Assembly (NCBI GenBank): GCA_029237825.1
Contig: JAQZBQ010000001.1
Coordinates: forward strand, 248,001 to 312,000
DNA from: Bacteroidota bacterium
Lineage (GTDB): Bacteria; Bacteroidota; Bacteroidia; B-17B0; Aurantibacillaceae
Length of the DNA: 64,000 nucleotides
Direction: 5' to 3'
Shown here piece by piece: positions 54,464-62,924 of the stretch. Position numbers and translations under genes: made by a program. Within the stretch, counting starts at the first letter, position 1. The number at the start of each line of letters is the position of its first letter. The notes under the pieces are model-generated. The model saw nothing but the letters and a program-made list of their open reading frames with translations, was not told the DNA's origin and did no database searches.

Positions 54464-55708
54464 ATGAGTTTGCAGGTAAATGTAAAAGATTTGTTATCAA
54501 ATCTATACCACAATCGTGGTGTGGTGGAATTGCTATTTGGACAGCGCGACCAGATTACTGTGAACGAATTATTGGGTCGCGATGATATTTCGGAAGAACA
54601 ATACCGCAAACTGGTTTCATTGGATATTCTTTATGAGTATGAAAATGTAGTGAGTCTAAACGATGCCGTAGTGGCTATGTTCGAAGATTTCATGGAAATC
54701 GGGGAAGTTACTCCGGGCTTTATCAATGACTACATCAATGAATTAAAACGCTATATAAAATTCTACCAGGAAGCACGCGAAATGCGCTTTCTTCGGAGTA
54801 TCAAAAAATACCTGAAACGTATTAATTCTACGCTCACACGGGAAATCATAAAACTTCAGAAGAATGTTGATGATACCTACAAAAACGAAAGTAACTACCG
54901 GATAAAATTACAAAAGCTGGAGGACTATCGTGAAAAACGTGATACAATTATCGAGTTTATAAAGCAAACAAATGCTATTGTTGATGAAACAAGAGTTTTG
55001 TTTAATATCACTAACGATACTGAACTATTCGGAATTGTTGCATCCCTAAAGATAAGTCTGATCGAAAACCTGGATTTTTTGATCGAAATTCAAACCGACA
55101 TCACCGACTTTATCAATAAAATTCAATTCCAGCTTGATGTTTATAAAAAAGCACAGCGCTTGAAGGAGGTAAAAGATCATGGAACCTTGCACTTTAAAAC
55201 GAACTTCCGGGAAATTGTTTCCCATATTAACACCTTAAAGCACAACGGGCATAAAACTCCTAAAACCAAAATTCCCATCGATTTTCTATACAGCGATGAA
55301 GGGCATGTTTTGTGCAAGCGAATTGCTGAGAAATATAAAATCACACGCTTAATGGTGCGCGGCCTTGCTGATAAAATGGCAGGCAATTTTAAAGACAAAG
55401 GATTAGAACAGCAAATTAAACTCGATACAGAGAAACTTGTTGAACGTTTTTTGACTCAAACCAAACAAAATTTATTTGAGTATTTAATGGACTATAAATT
55501 TCCAAAAGCTATTGGTTCAGTAGGCTTTGAAGAACGCCTTTCTTTATTTGTGGAAATTGCAATGGAATACCAGAACCAACTGGATTTTAAGTACCGTTTA
55601 CAATATCACGATTATATTGATAATACCACGAATACCAAGAAACGTTTGGGTTATACACTTATTCTGCCTTTAAAAGAAAAAGCTAAAAAAGAAAAAGTAA
55701 CGAAATAA
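54464..55708 (+). CDS. MksF/JetA-like kleisin subunit of a condensin
   Basis: 414 residues from the ATG at 54464 (MSLQVNVKDLLSNLYHNRG); an in-frame GTG at 54443 is less likely. Residues about 1-80 look like a winged-helix domain (NRGVVELLFGQ, LLGRDDISEEQYRKLVSLDIL). The middle (about 85-300) is long alpha-helices and coiled coil (KFYQEAREMRFLRSIKKYL, KLQKNVDDTYKNE). The C-terminal part is again compact. This order, and the neighbours MksE and a MukB-like ATPase, fit the kleisin of an MksBEF/Wadjet-type condensin, which bridges the ATPase heads. Similarity to named kleisins was judged by architecture and context, not by alignment. A possible -7 box TATTTTTA is at 54434-54441. Confidence 0.7.
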   Translation: MSLQVNVKDLLSNLYHNRGVVELLFGQRDQITVNELLGRDDISEEQYRKLVSLDILYEYENVVSLNDAVVAMFEDFMEIGEVTPGFINDYINELKRYIKFYQEAREMRFLRSIKKYLKRINSTLTREIIKLQKNVDDTYKNESNYRIKLQKLEDYREKRDTIIEFIKQTNAIVDETRVLFNITNDTELFGIVASLKISLIENLDFLIEIQTDITDFINKIQFQLDVYKKAQRLKEVKDHGTLHFKTNFREIVSHINTLKHNGHKTPKTKIPIDFLYSDEGHVLCKRIAEKYKITRLMVRGLADKMAGNFKDKGLEQQIKLDTEKLVERFLTQTKQNLFEYLMDYKFPKAIGSVGFEERLSLFVEIAMEYQNQLDFKYRLQYHDYIDNTTNTKKRLGYTLILPLKEKAKKEKVTK

Positions 55709-55752
55709 ATATACATTATTCACTGCTGTTGCAGTGACTCACGAGAAAGACC

Positions 55753-56358
55753 ATGGAAGAAAATAGTTTTAATTTACCGAAGCAAACACACGATATTTTT
55801 GCCGTTATGGCAAGAGGCGCCTTTATTTCCAGTAATGGCAGCAGAGACGGAATGAACCGCCTTTATGACATCATTAATAACCCGGAAAATTTTGATCGTT
55901 TGCAGGCATATTTTAATGTGATTCGCTATAACATTGAGCGGGGAAACAATTTTTTTTATTTTTCGAAGTTGAGTGAACCAAATTCTGAACTGGAAAAAAA
56001 ACTTGAACGTTTTGAACGTTATATTGACATCATTGATTTGTTTGCCAGTATGGATAATAAGATCGGGATTGGAAGCCGTTTCCGTCCAAGTGAAATAGCC
56101 GAAGAATGTAATGCAAATGTACGCTTAAAGCAAAAACTTCAAAAAATTCCTTTGTATCGCTCAGAAACACTCCATAATAAAGTACGCGAAATTTGTGATC
56201 TGATGAGCCGCGATTCATTTCTCGAACTGGAAGATGAAAAATCGGAATCATATAAAGTGTTAGACTCTTACAACTACCTCTTGGATGTAATAAACTCGGT
56301 TGCTATTTATGAAGATAGCGGGGCGGGAGATGATACCCAGGGAATTATTTATAATTAA
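55753..56358 (+). CDS. MksE/JetB-like condensin subunit
   Basis: 201 residues, no signal. Tandem small winged-helix-like units: IFAVMARGAFISSNGSRD at the N-terminus, the hallmark-like YNIERGNNFFYFSKLSE, then IGSRFRPSEIAEECN, and a final helical segment. The size and order match MksE/MukE, which bind the kleisin and DNA and regulate loading. It starts 44 bases after the kleisin gene. The ATPase gene is not next but follows after a different gene (56369-57364). Family call rests on context and short motifs. Confidence 0.7.
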   Translation: MEENSFNLPKQTHDIFAVMARGAFISSNGSRDGMNRLYDIINNPENFDRLQAYFNVIRYNIERGNNFFYFSKLSEPNSELEKKLERFERYIDIIDLFASMDNKIGIGSRFRPSEIAEECNANVRLKQKLQKIPLYRSETLHNKVREICDLMSRDSFLELEDEKSESYKVLDSYNYLLDVINSVAIYEDSGAGDDTQGIIYN

Positions 56359-56368
56359 TACATTGAAG

Positions 56369-57364
56369 ATGAAACATTACGTATTAGGCTTATTAATTGC
56401 AATCAACGTCAATTGTATTGCCCAAGCAAAATATTCAAGCATGCCGGATGATTTCGTTTCCTTTCACGAAAGCATTTCTGCTGCAGAGCGTATGTTTAAA
56501 AATGATTCCGTCTTACAGGCTTACGCCAAATTTGATAATGCTTTTGCAAACTATAAAGGACAAATAAATCCTGGCCACTATTATCGGGCAGCCCTTTGCG
56601 CTATTAAAATTCGGGAAGAATATAAAGCCTTACATTTCCTTGAAAAGGCTATTATAAACGGATATGAAGTTGACAGCGCTAAGAAAAATGAAATCACCTT
56701 TTATAATCAGAATACAAAAAAAGAATACCTGGATAATGTTTCCAAATGGGAACAGGAAAGGGACGCTGCTAAAAATCTGACTTGGCAGGAAGACCTCATT
56801 AAAAACGCATCGACCAAAAACAAATCTGCTGAAGCAAAATATAAAGAAGCGGTAACGTACTGTATAAATTGCATGAAATCAAAAACCTGCAGTAAAACAG
56901 CCCCGGAATATGTATCACGTTACCGTACCATTAAAGAACGAATGAAATCGGATTCAATCGCTGCAGTTGCCCTGCTTGCTGGCATTCAACAAAATGGTTT
57001 CCCTTCTTCAAAAAAAGTTGGTAAAAAAGCCAATGAAGTTGCCCGCAACATTTTACTTTCATACGATGCAGATAAAAAAAATGAACGCCTCGATAATGTA
57101 TTGATGAAGGCCCTGCAGGATGGTCATATCTCGCCTGCATTTTATGCGAGCCTGATAGATCGGAGAAACGTATTGAATGGCTTGAGCCCTGAATTTTATG
57201 AACCAGTTACAGGTTATGAAAAAACGATTGGAAAAGAACTAACCGTTGTTAATAAAAAGCGCAGTTCCATTGGCTTATATCCAATCCGTTTACAGAGCTC
57301 CGCTGCTCCTAAAACAAAAGATGCGGCGATGAATAAAAAGACGACACAGTTATACGACTATTAA
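56369..57364 (+). CDS. Exported TPR-like protein with DUF6624-like C-terminus
   Basis: 331 residues from the ATG at 56369 (MKHYVLGLLIAINVNCIAQ), a signal peptide, so the protein is predicted outside the cytoplasm. Residues about 30-115 are helical repeats of a TPR kind (YYRAALCAIKIREEYKALHF, LEKAIINGYEVDS). The C-terminal region (VLMKALQDGHISPAFYASLI, DRRNVLNG, VVNKKRSSIGLYP) recalls DUF6624, a domain common in Bacteroidota. It begins 10 bases after mksE and lies within the condensin operon, 100 bases before the SMC gene, all on one strand. Its role with a cytoplasmic condensin is not explained. Function unknown. Confidence 0.7.
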   Translation: MKHYVLGLLIAINVNCIAQAKYSSMPDDFVSFHESISAAERMFKNDSVLQAYAKFDNAFANYKGQINPGHYYRAALCAIKIREEYKALHFLEKAIINGYEVDSAKKNEITFYNQNTKKEYLDNVSKWEQERDAAKNLTWQEDLIKNASTKNKSAEAKYKEAVTYCINCMKSKTCSKTAPEYVSRYRTIKERMKSDSIAAVALLAGIQQNGFPSSKKVGKKANEVARNILLSYDADKKNERLDNVLMKALQDGHISPAFYASLIDRRNVLNGLSPEFYEPVTGYEKTIGKELTVVNKKRSSIGLYPIRLQSSAAPKTKDAAMNKKTTQLYDY

Positions 57365-57424
57365 TAAGGGAAATTATACTTTACCATCAAAAAAAAGAAT
57401 AAAACACATAAACAGAATCTGCGA

Positions 57425-57442
57425 TCCTGATAGCTATCGGGA
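57425..57442. repeat. Palindrome in the gap before the SMC gene
   Basis: TCCTGATAGCTATCGGGA is symmetric apart from one T/G position, centred on ATAGCTAT. It sits in the 100-base gap between the DUF6624-like gene and the SMC gene. It resembles short dispersed palindromes; no second copy is in this window. Confidence 0.4.
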
Positions 57443-57464
57443 CTAGGGGAATAAAAAAATAGAA

Positions 57465-60400
57465 ATGGAAAATAATTGCAGAATATTAAATAGAATTGTT
57501 CAGATAAATATTGCGAACGTAAAATATACGGATCTTGAACTTAGTGGAAATACATGTTTTGTTGGGACCAATAACTTTGGTAAAACGTCGTTACAACGGG
57601 CAATTTTATTTTTTTACAGTGCTAATACACGTGGGTTAGGGATTTCAGCTTCTCAAAAACCATTTGAAGAACATTATTTTAAATTTGAAAACTCCTACCT
57701 CATTTACGAAATTCAAACTGAGAACAAACCGTTTTTTGTCATTGTTTACCGTCATAATAAACTCGTTTTCCGATTTGTTGACGCAGAATACAATCCGGAT
57801 TTCTTTTTCAACGAAAACGATGAAGCCATAAAGATTAAGGAAGTTATTTCTGGATTAGATAAGCGTGGCATCTATGTTTCTCAACAAATTGATACGTTTG
57901 AACGCTATAGAAATATATTGTACGGAACCGAAACCGACAAACAACTTTCTAAATTCCACATCCTTAAAGGGAATGAGAAATACCAGAATATCCCGAAATC
58001 GATCACCAATGTATTTTTAAGTTCAAAAAGCAGTATCGATAGCCGCTTCATTAAAGACTTCATAGCCAACTCGCTAACCTCTGAAAGCAGTAGTATTAAG
58101 CTCGAACAAGTAGAGCGACAGTTGCGCCAATTCAATGAAAAATATTCCGATATTGAAACTTACCTCAAGAAAGAATCCCAGCAATTAATTGAGCTGATTG
58201 ACAAGAAGTATGACCAGGTACACATGTTAAAAGGCGCGCAAATGGAAATGGCTGATAAATTGGGGAGCAGCTTACGTTATGCCGAAACTCAGAACGAAGC
58301 GGTAATTAAAGCGTCTCATGAAAAACAGGAAGAAATTGACCGTTTAACAGAAGCCAACGAAGAGCAAAAGACATACCTGGAAGAAAAGCAAAAGGACATA
58401 CGTGAAGAAATTGGTTATTATGACCGGACGATTCGTGAAGCAAATAAGAAACTGAAAGAATACAAGGAAAAAAATATTGACCAAGCTGTTGAAAAAAACG
58501 CAGAACGCGAAAAACTGCAGGTAGATTATAACATTGCGCGCCGCGAATACGAATCATTAACTTCAAACGTGCAAAGTATTGAGATGAAGTATTCTTCGTT
58601 GATTGAGCAGTTACGTAATGATAAAACAGCCTACATAAATAAAATTAATTCCCGTACTAGTGAAATCTTCAACCACTATAACGAATTACAATTGCTGCAG
58701 AAGAATGAATTCAATAAAAAAGACGCAGAATTCAAACAAAAAAGAGAAGAAGCTTTAACGGAATTAAATGCTGAAGTAACTGCCAAACAGATTGAGTTCA
58801 ACGAATTAAAGGCTGAAGAAAAGGTTATTCGCAATACCCGTTTTTATGAGGCTGAGATAAAAGCACAAGAAACCGAGCTTGCCGATCTTCGTGCTATAAA
58901 TTATAAAAACAAATCAGAACTGGCAATCAAGACTAATTTAGTTCAAAGCAACCAGAAAGAATGGGAGGCTTTAGAATCAAAGTTAAAAACGTCACTTTCG
59001 AACCAGATCCAGAAAACCAATAACGAAATTATCCGTGTAAAGACGGAAATTAAAACCATTGAGGAAAAATTAAATGTTCAGCACGATGCGTTATATGGTT
59101 ATCTGGAAAAGAACGTAAAGGACTGGCATACCACAATTGGGAAAGTAGTAAATGAAGATTTATTATTCCGTACCGATTTAAATCCAACGCTTACGGATGA
59201 AAAAGGATTATCATTATATGGCATTAATTTAAAACTCGACGATGTTCAGGTTGTTTCAAAAACCATTGAGGAATATCAGTTTGAAAAAAATGAGCGCTTA
59301 GCTATGATTCGTGATCTGGAGGAATCCATGAATCAGTTTCAGGCGGCGAACAATGAAGAAAAAATGCTGGCCGCAGATAAATACGGAAAGCAATTAGGGG
59401 AACTTAAAGAAGACCTTAAAGTATTAACGTATTCTTTGGAACTGGCGGATAAGCGTGAGAAAAAACTCATTCTTGAACTGGAGGATTGGAAGCAACGTGC
59501 CAGCACAGAAATTGAACAGTCTTTGTCGGGAAATCGTCAGAAATTAAACATTATTGAAGAAGAGTTGGCTATTTTAAATAAAAAGAAAAATAACCTTTTG
59601 AATGACTTCAATACACAGTTTGATAAATTAAAAGCATTTAACGACGAACGTTTAGCAGATTTAAAATCAAGACAGGAAACTGAAATTTCTGAACTTGAAG
59701 TAGAAAAGAAAAATCAGGTAAAGGAATACGAAGAAAAAGAAGCACAGTTAAGCAATGAAAAGGAAACCAATTTCAAGGCGAAAGGTGTAGACAGTAAGGA
59801 GATTAAAAAGATTGATGCCCGTATTAAAGAATTACAGGAAGCTTTGAAGGAAATCGATCAGTATTCGCAAATAGTAAGTGATTATTTGAAAGATAAACGA
59901 GAAATCTTTGATAAACTTCCTGACCTGATTCAGAAAAAAGAGGAATACGTAAAATCTGCCAATGATTTAACTGCAGAGATCGAAGAGATCGCAAGAAAGT
60001 TTAACATCAAACGCATGGAACTTAATAAACAAAAGCGTGCGTTTGAAGAAGAACTCATCGAGTTTAATAATGGTATAAATTATTTCACCAAAAACTTCCG
60101 TGAAACACCCGTTTTTAATAAATATGCGGATATCATTGACAGAGCTGAGCCGAAGAAGACGAATTACAGTGTAATGGATCTGTGTACTCAGCTCCTGAAA
60201 AATGATTCTCATTTTAATGAAGAGTATACGGCGTTTCAACGCTATGTAAATGAGTTTGCCGGTAAATTCAGGTTAGAAAACCATTTTAACTTCGTAATCA
60301 GGAATGATGCGACCCAGGGAGAATATGAACGCTTTGCGCAAAACCTGCGCTCATTTATTAATGAAGCCAAAATTGAACTCTCCATTGCTGAAACTGCGAC

Positions 60401-61151
60401 ACAAATCGGATTGGTAACAGACAGTATTGCCACAAAAGTGAGAGAATTAAGCGGACAAAAAGACAAGATTCAGCATATCATCACATTGATTGCAGAAGAT
60501 TTTAAGAAAGCCGAGTTCGAAGAATCTAAATTGATTGAATTCATTAAAATCCGTTTAGAAGATTCTGATAATAAAGTTTACAAATTGCTGAAGCGCATAC
60601 AGGAGTTCCGCGAAGAGAATGGATTGGTATACAATGAAGGATTATTTAACACCGATTTTGCAACGCACAAGAACAGGGAAATCAGTAACCGCGCTGTTAA
60701 ATTGCTGGATCAATTGAGAACTGCTATTAAAGAACAGGAACAGGAAGAGATTCGTTTACAGGACTTATTTGAGTTGAAATTTAATATTAAAGAAGGCTTA
60801 AATGAAACCGGCTGGACTCATAAAATTGACAGTATCGGAAGTACCGGAACGGATATCCTTGTAAAGGCAATTATTTACATTACATTGTTGCATGTATTTA
60901 TTAAGGAGTCATCGCATCGCGGAAGTACTGAGTTTAAAGTGCATTGCATCATTGATGAAGTAGGTCAGATTTCGGCACACTACCTTCGTGAATTATTGCG
61001 TTTTGCCAAAAACCGGAATATTATGATGATCAATGGTTTGCCAAACAAATCGGGATTAGAGGCCCACTATAAGTACACGTACCAGTTCAGAAGGGAAGAA
61101 AACAATAACGTAAGAATTTTCCCAAGTATTGTAACTGAAATTGAAGCGTAA
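57465..61151 (+). CDS. MksB/JetC-like SMC ATPase of a condensin
   Basis: 1228 residues with SMC layout: an N-terminal head, two long coiled coils (about 230-540 and 610-940) around a globular middle segment (about 545-605, WHTTIGKVVNEDLLFRTDLN ... SLYGINL) that would be the hinge, and a C-terminal head. Walker A is GTNNFGKT at 34-41; Walker B is CIIDEVGQ with the acidic pair near 1164-1165; the signature segment is GSTGTD near 1125-1130, as in MukB-like rather than classic SMC proteins. It would compact or extrude DNA in an ATP-driven complex with the kleisin at 54464 and the MksE-like subunit. The Wadjet relatives use the same trio plus a JetD nuclease, which is absent here. Function in immunity versus chromosome organisation cannot be told from sequence. 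Confidence 0.8.
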   Translation: MENNCRILNRIVQINIANVKYTDLELSGNTCFVGTNNFGKTSLQRAILFFYSANTRGLGISASQKPFEEHYFKFENSYLIYEIQTENKPFFVIVYRHNKLVFRFVDAEYNPDFFFNENDEAIKIKEVISGLDKRGIYVSQQIDTFERYRNILYGTETDKQLSKFHILKGNEKYQNIPKSITNVFLSSKSSIDSRFIKDFIANSLTSESSSIKLEQVERQLRQFNEKYSDIETYLKKESQQLIELIDKKYDQVHMLKGAQMEMADKLGSSLRYAETQNEAVIKASHEKQEEIDRLTEANEEQKTYLEEKQKDIREEIGYYDRTIREANKKLKEYKEKNIDQAVEKNAEREKLQVDYNIARREYESLTSNVQSIEMKYSSLIEQLRNDKTAYINKINSRTSEIFNHYNELQLLQKNEFNKKDAEFKQKREEALTELNAEVTAKQIEFNELKAEEKVIRNTRFYEAEIKAQETELADLRAINYKNKSELAIKTNLVQSNQKEWEALESKLKTSLSNQIQKTNNEIIRVKTEIKTIEEKLNVQHDALYGYLEKNVKDWHTTIGKVVNEDLLFRTDLNPTLTDEKGLSLYGINLKLDDVQVVSKTIEEYQFEKNERLAMIRDLEESMNQFQAANNEEKMLAADKYGKQLGELKEDLKVLTYSLELADKREKKLILELEDWKQRASTEIEQSLSGNRQKLNIIEEELAILNKKKNNLLNDFNTQFDKLKAFNDERLADLKSRQETEISELEVEKKNQVKEYEEKEAQLSNEKETNFKAKGVDSKEIKKIDARIKELQEALKEIDQYSQIVSDYLKDKREIFDKLPDLIQKKEEYVKSANDLTAEIEEIARKFNIKRMELNKQKRAFEEELIEFNNGINYFTKNFRETPVFNKYADIIDRAEPKKTNYSVMDLCTQLLKNDSHFNEEYTAFQRYVNEFAGKFRLENHFNFVIRNDATQGEYERFAQNLRSFINEAKIELSIAETATQIGLVTDSIATKVRELSGQKDKIQHIITLIAEDFKKAEFEESKLIEFIKIRLEDSDNKVYKLLKRIQEFREENGLVYNEGLFNTDFATHKNREISNRAVKLLDQLRTAIKEQEQEEIRLQDLFELKFNIKEGLNETGWTHKIDSIGSTGTDILVKAIIYITLLHVFIKESSHRGSTEFKVHCIIDEVGQISAHYLRELLRFAKNRNIMMINGLPNKSGLEAHYKYTYQFRREENNNVRIFPSIVTEIEA

Positions 61152-61173
61152 AAATTATTAAGGAAATTATTAA

Positions 61174-61224
61174 GGACATTCTTACAGTGTTTAACAAAAA
61201 AACAAACACAAAGAATGTTCTTTT
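61174..61224 (+). terminator. Terminator after the condensin operon
   Basis: GGACATTCTT (61174-61183) pairs with AAGAATGTTC (61211-61220), with an inner stem GTGTTT/AAACAC at 61187-61209, followed by four T. It lies 22 bases past the SMC stop and just before the convergent psd gene. Confidence 0.6.
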
Positions 61225-61884
61225 CTAGAATTCAGCTACAACGCTGATTGATCCGGTAACCATATCACCAATCTTTACTTTAATTTTCGAATCCAACGGC
61301 AGATATAAGTCTACTCTCGATCCAAACTTGATGAAGCCCATTTCACCACATTGTGTTGCCTGATCACCTTGCTTACTATACATCACAATACGGCGAGCAA
61401 GTGCGCCTGCAACCTGTCTGAATAAAATCGATTTTCCATTCTCAGGGTGTTTCACAACCACTGTTGTCCTTTCGTTTTCTGTGCTGGCCTTTGGCAGTGA
61501 TGCAACCAGAAACTTTCCGGGATGGTATTTAGCGTAGGTTACTTCTCCTCCAATAGGATACCGGTTTACGTGAACGTTAATCGGGGACATAAAAATCGAA
61601 ATCTGAATACGTTTATCCTTAAAATATTCTGTTTCTTCTACTTCTTCTATCACAACAACTTTACCATCTGCAGGCGCTATAATTGAATTATCGTGCAAAG
61701 TGTGTGTGCGTGTAGGATGGCGAAAAAACTGAACAACAACTATAAGTAGAAAGCCGGATAATAAATATGCAAACCAATGCGCGATAGCAAACTCAGGAAA
61801 AATAAATTTAGCTATACTGATAATAATGGCACTGAAGAGGAGTGTAATTAATAAAGTAGCGTAACCTTCTTTGTGAAATTTCAT
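61225..61884 (-). CDS. psd: Phosphatidylserine decarboxylase-family protein
   Basis: 219 residues, the short type. Two N-terminal membrane helices (residues about 9-28 and 34-53), then PADGKVVVIEEV, SIFMSPINVHVNRYPIGGEV and the self-cleavage site Gly188-Ser189 in IKFGSRVDLYLP, where cleavage makes the pyruvoyl group. It makes phosphatidylethanolamine from phosphatidylserine in the inner membrane. The phosphatidylserine synthase gene is not in the window. Promoter at 61903-61931. Confidence 0.93.
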   Translation of the reverse strand: MKFHKEGYATLLITLLFSAIIISIAKFIFPEFAIAHWFAYLLSGFLLIVVVQFFRHPTRTHTLHDNSIIAPADGKVVVIEEVEETEYFKDKRIQISIFMSPINVHVNRYPIGGEVTYAKYHPGKFLVASLPKASTENERTTVVVKHPENGKSILFRQVAGALARRIVMYSKQGDQATQCGEMGFIKFGSRVDLYLPLDSKIKVKIGDMVTGSISVVAEF

Positions 61885-61902
61885 AGTGTGTAATTATTCG
61901 GT

Positions 61903-61931
61903 CAAAAATAAGAGTTTATTCAGAAAACAAT
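61903..61931 (-). promoter_or_regulatory. Probable promoter of psd
   Basis: Minus strand ATTG (61931-61928), a 17-base spacer, TATTTTTG (61910-61903). The -7 box fits; the -33 element and spacing are imperfect. Confidence 0.45.
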
Positions 61932-62005
61932 AAAATATGCAGGGAAAGATTCAAATTATCTTGTCATATAATATGAATTGATAAAGTTGCAATAGCTTCG
62001 CTTGA

Positions 62006-62923
62006 TCAATTTTCATCATCTTTCCAGTGTTTCGACTGTTGCTTTGAAAAGCGTAGTCCTAGCATCAATTCATGTGTACCCGTTGAATACTTTCTTAAGT
62101 TGGTTGTTGTGAAATCATAAGAATATCCAATCATTAAATAATTCTTATACATAAACCCCAAAAGTGCAGTATAGGCGTCATTATGGCGGTATCCGCCGCC
62201 AAGCCACACCTGTTCCTGATAAATGATCCTGGCACCGACATCCAATTTTACAGGCGCAGGGTTAGCATACTTTACCATAAATGAAGGCTCAACTTTAAAA
62301 TCATCCCCCACACTAATTTTATATGCACCATTCACTAAAAAATGTGTTACCAATGTACCTTTGTGATCACCATCTTTATATAAGCGGATTGGACTCTGAT
62401 ACAACTGCGGCGCACTTACTCCCAGATACCATTTCTCATTATGCACATAAATACCTGCTCCAAGGTCGGGTACAATTTTAGTCTGATACTGTGTGAGTAA
62501 ATTCTCATCACCCGAATCGTGTAAATGCAATTTGTGACCATCAATTCCCCATTGCTGAATTCCGGCACTCAAGCCTAATGCCAGTTTCGTTTTTTCAGCG
62601 AGTTTAATATGGTATGCATACGCGAGACTGATGCCCACCCTTCTGGTTGGCCCTACGATGTCTGTATAAATGTGTGTTCCAAGTCCCATATTTCTATTTT
62701 TTAACGGGCTATGAAGTGTAAGCATGTATGTTCTGGGAGCATCAGTGAGTCCAACCCATTGATAACGGTTGTTGGACCGCACATCGGCATAATTATCCTT
62801 ACCTGCCACCGCCGGATTGATAGCCATCTCATTTAACATATACTGCGTGTACTGAGGTAGCTGTTGCGCATGGAGATTTTCCATCACCCAAATAAAAACA
62901 CATATTTTAAAAATTGTCTTCAT
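62006..62923 (-). CDS. PorP/SprF-family T9SS outer-membrane protein
   Basis: 305 residues with a signal peptide (MKTIFKICVFIWVMENLHAQ). Shows the PorP/SprF pattern: QLPQYTQYMLNEMAINPAVAGKDNY, RNMGLGTHIYTDIVGPTRRVG, and a barrel with YLGVSAPQLYQSPIRLY, ending AHELMLGLRF-type GTHELMLGLRF. Members sit in the outer membrane and serve a specific T9SS cargo, usually the protein next to it. It follows the SprB-repeat gene by one base, so that protein is the likely partner. The long name SprF is not assigned, as it would need alignment. Confidence 0.92.
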   Translation of the reverse strand: MKTIFKICVFIWVMENLHAQQLPQYTQYMLNEMAINPAVAGKDNYADVRSNNRYQWVGLTDAPRTYMLTLHSPLKNRNMGLGTHIYTDIVGPTRRVGISLAYAYHIKLAEKTKLALGLSAGIQQWGIDGHKLHLHDSGDENLLTQYQTKIVPDLGAGIYVHNEKWYLGVSAPQLYQSPIRLYKDGDHKGTLVTHFLVNGAYKISVGDDFKVEPSFMVKYANPAPVKLDVGARIIYQEQVWLGGGYRHNDAYTALLGFMYKNYLMIGYSYDFTTTNLRKYSTGTHELMLGLRFSKQQSKHWKDDEN

Positions 62924-62924
62924 C

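Noticed and set aside
57465-61151. Wadjet defence system with JetD
   Set aside because: No JetD-like gene lies on either side, so I do not call it Wadjet; only the condensin trio is supported.
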